From assembly GCA_036510735.1 (NCBI GenBank), contig DATCDK010000054.1, positions 1-5,147 of the forward strand: a stretch of 5,147 nucleotides of DNA. The letters run 5' to 3'. Positions 3,923-5,147 of the stretch are shown here, piece by piece. Position 1 is the stretch's first letter, and each line of letters begins with the position of its first letter. A model generated the notes under the pieces. That model was not told the DNA's origin, made no database searches, and saw only the letters and a program-made list of their open reading frames with translations. A program made the translations under genes and the position numbers. Origin of the DNA: PALSA-607 sp036510735. Lineage in GTDB: Bacteria; Actinomycetota; Actinomycetes; Acidothermales; Acidothermaceae.

Positions 3923-5040
3923 GCAGCCCCCTGGACGACTTCGCGGCACGGTTGAGTACCCGGCTGCATGAGTCACTGGACGCAGTGCCGGTCGATGGCC
4001 TGCCCTGGGTGGACGCGCAGCCTAGGGCGGTTGAGCGTGCGCGGCGACGGCGGCGCTTTTGGGCCAAGGCATCAGCGTCGGTACTTGCCGCGACCGCGGC
4101 GGTGACCGTGGTGATCGTTGTGGCGCAGCCGGGTGGGCGACGCCCGGTGACCCCAACCCAACCCCAGATACTGAAGGTGCTGGCCACTGCCGCTGTCGGC
4201 GGGACCGACCCAGCCGAGCTCGCTGCCGGCGGCGGTTGGGTGTTCGCCGGGCTGTGGGATTCGGGCCAACTACTAAGGCTTGACCCGACCACGTTGAACA
4301 CCACCGCAACGCTGCAGGTCGGTACCGCCCGCACTGGACCGCTGTCGGTTGCCTACGGTGCAGGCGCCGCGTGGGTGCTGAACATAGCCGACGCAGGATT
4401 GTGGCGGGTTGATCCTGCGACGATGACCGCGACGTTGAAGGTCACGTTGCCCGGCCAACCATCGCAAGTCGCGGTCGGCGACGACGCGGTGTGGGTGACC
4501 GTGTGCTGCACATCTGTTGACGACTCGACCAGGCAGCGGCTGCTGCGGATCGACCCAGCCACCGGCGCGATCACCGGCTCACATGTCGTGGCCGGGGACG
4601 GTGAGACCGTTCCGCTCGCGATCGGGCCAGACATCGTGGTCACCAGCCACAACGGACCGGTCCTGGTCATTGACCCCAACACCATGAACGTCGTCCGTAC
4701 ACTGCCTGACCTGTGCGCCGGTTGCGAAGAGACCGCAGGACTAGTCGCCGGCGACCAAGGCATGTACGTGACCTCGGCGGCCTCCGTGGTGCGATACGAC
4801 CCCAAAAGCGGGCACCTACTCGCCACTTCCCCCGACATCCCTGACATCGACGCACCGCTCAGCGTCCAACCCGACGGCATCTGGTTTTCCGGGACAGGTC
4901 GCGTGCTACGGCTCGACCCAACGTCGCTCGCCATCACTGCACAGGCACCCGTCGCAGCCAGCGCATATCTCGTCGAGCTAGCTCATTCGATCTACGTCAG
5001 CCTCCAAGGAACGATCGACAAACTCGGTCCCGCGAACTGA
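3919..5040 (+). CDS. Putative membrane anti-sigma factor with extracytoplasmic beta-propeller
   Basis: The 373-aa product begins with a short cytoplasmic segment (1-47; MSSPLDDFAARLSTRL, then the basic ERARRRRRFW). A single transmembrane helix follows (about 48-69, AKASASVLAATAAVTVVIVV), Arg side in, so the remaining 300 residues lie outside. These form repeated units of about 39-47 residues, each with an [LV]xR[LIVY]DPxT-like strand at 118-125, 161-168, 208-215, 248-255, 290-296 and 329-336, plus a degenerate last one (TIDKLGP). Seven AxW/YV-type strands alternate with them (GGWVFA, AAWVLN, AVWVTV, DIVVTS, GMYVTS, GIWFSG, SIYVSL). This is a YVTN/NHL-like propeller of about seven blades. The ATGA overlap with the ECF sigma gene makes an anti-sigma role very likely, although no HxxxCxxC zinc motif is present in the N-terminus. 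Cys occurs only as Cys196-Cys197 and Cys266/Cys269. The propeller probably senses a ligand or cell-wall component. Confidence 0.85.
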   Translation: MSSPLDDFAARLSTRLHESLDAVPVDGLPWVDAQPRAVERARRRRRFWAKASASVLAATAAVTVVIVVAQPGGRRPVTPTQPQILKVLATAAVGGTDPAELAAGGGWVFAGLWDSGQLLRLDPTTLNTTATLQVGTARTGPLSVAYGAGAAWVLNIADAGLWRVDPATMTATLKVTLPGQPSQVAVGDDAVWVTVCCTSVDDSTRQRLLRIDPATGAITGSHVVAGDGETVPLAIGPDIVVTSHNGPVLVIDPNTMNVVRTLPDLCAGCEETAGLVAGDQGMYVTSAASVVRYDPKSGHLLATSPDIPDIDAPLSVQPDGIWFSGTGRVLRLDPTSLAITAQAPVAASAYLVELAHSIYVSLQGTIDKLGPAN

Positions 5041-5061
5041 CGCACCGCACACCCTCAACCT

Positions 5062-5086
5062 GCGGACCCTTCGGCGCAATGTCCGC
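5062..5086 (+). terminator. Possible weak terminator hairpin after the sigma/anti-sigma operon
   Basis: GCGGAC (5062-5067) and GTCCGC (5081-5086) are perfect complements around a 13-nt loop, 21 nt past the stop codon, followed by TTCT. Position fits, but the stem is short, the loop long and the T-tract poor. The remaining 61 bases to the window end show no gene or other feature. Confidence 0.35.
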
Positions 5087-5147
5087 TTCTGCCGCTGACA
5101 CGGTCGTTTTCGATAGCCGCGCGATGGTGCCGAGTTGAGTGCGTTAT

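Noticed and set aside
4353..4937. Minus-strand open frame of 194 codons
   Set aside because: Antisense shadow of the propeller gene. Its Ser/Thr/Pro composition follows from the opposite-strand codons.
1..5147. tRNA, rRNA, CRISPR array, insertion sequence or integrase
   Set aside because: Read on both strands; no cloverleaf, repeat-spacer array, transposase motif or flanking terminal repeats were found.

Overview
The window is high-GC DNA with strong G/C preference at third codon positions, GTG starts and long spurious open frames antisense to real genes. Together with a TrwC-type relaxase of the actinobacterial sort, an ECF sigma factor of the SigE-like kind and a Ser/Thr/Ala/Pro-rich lipoprotein, this points to an actinomycete (Actinomycetota). 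The genus cannot be decided from the sequence.

Left part (1-932, minus strand): the first 310 residues of a MobF/TrwC-family conjugative relaxase running off the left edge. The HUH histidine triad and N-terminal tyrosines are visible, so this side belongs to a plasmid or an integrated conjugative/mobilizable element. A 359-base stretch (933-1291) follows. It holds a doubtful 61-codon frame whose stop overlaps the relaxase start (TGATG), then two adjacent inverted repeats (1202-1223, 1225-1258) that make it a candidate oriT or divergent control region.

Middle part (1292-2232): three small genes I do not recognise. A 136-aa Ala-rich helical protein on the plus strand starts from a perfect AAGGAGG and ends in a hairpin covering its stop codon. 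A small convergent minus-strand gene (1724 to about 1999) follows. Divergent from that is a 70-75-aa plus-strand gene, with a 12-bp palindrome (TGTTGcaCAACA) between the two.

Right part (2243-5040, all plus): a secreted lipoprotein (2243-3043) lies 10 nt behind the small 2005-2232 gene. After a 354-base leader region with two well-formed hairpins comes an ECF sigma factor gene (3398-3922). It overlaps by ATGA a membrane protein gene (3919-5040) with a short cytoplasmic N-terminus, one transmembrane helix and a roughly seven-bladed extracytoplasmic beta-propeller. The last two form a sigma/anti-sigma signalling pair in which the propeller is the probable sensor; the lipoprotein just upstream may be an envelope partner or target, but only position supports that. 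The final 107 bases hold only a weak hairpin.

Most worth a second look: the propeller-type anti-sigma with four cysteines arranged as CC and CxxC, three TTA codons confined to the sigma gene, the structured sigma leader, and the candidate oriT beside the relaxase.
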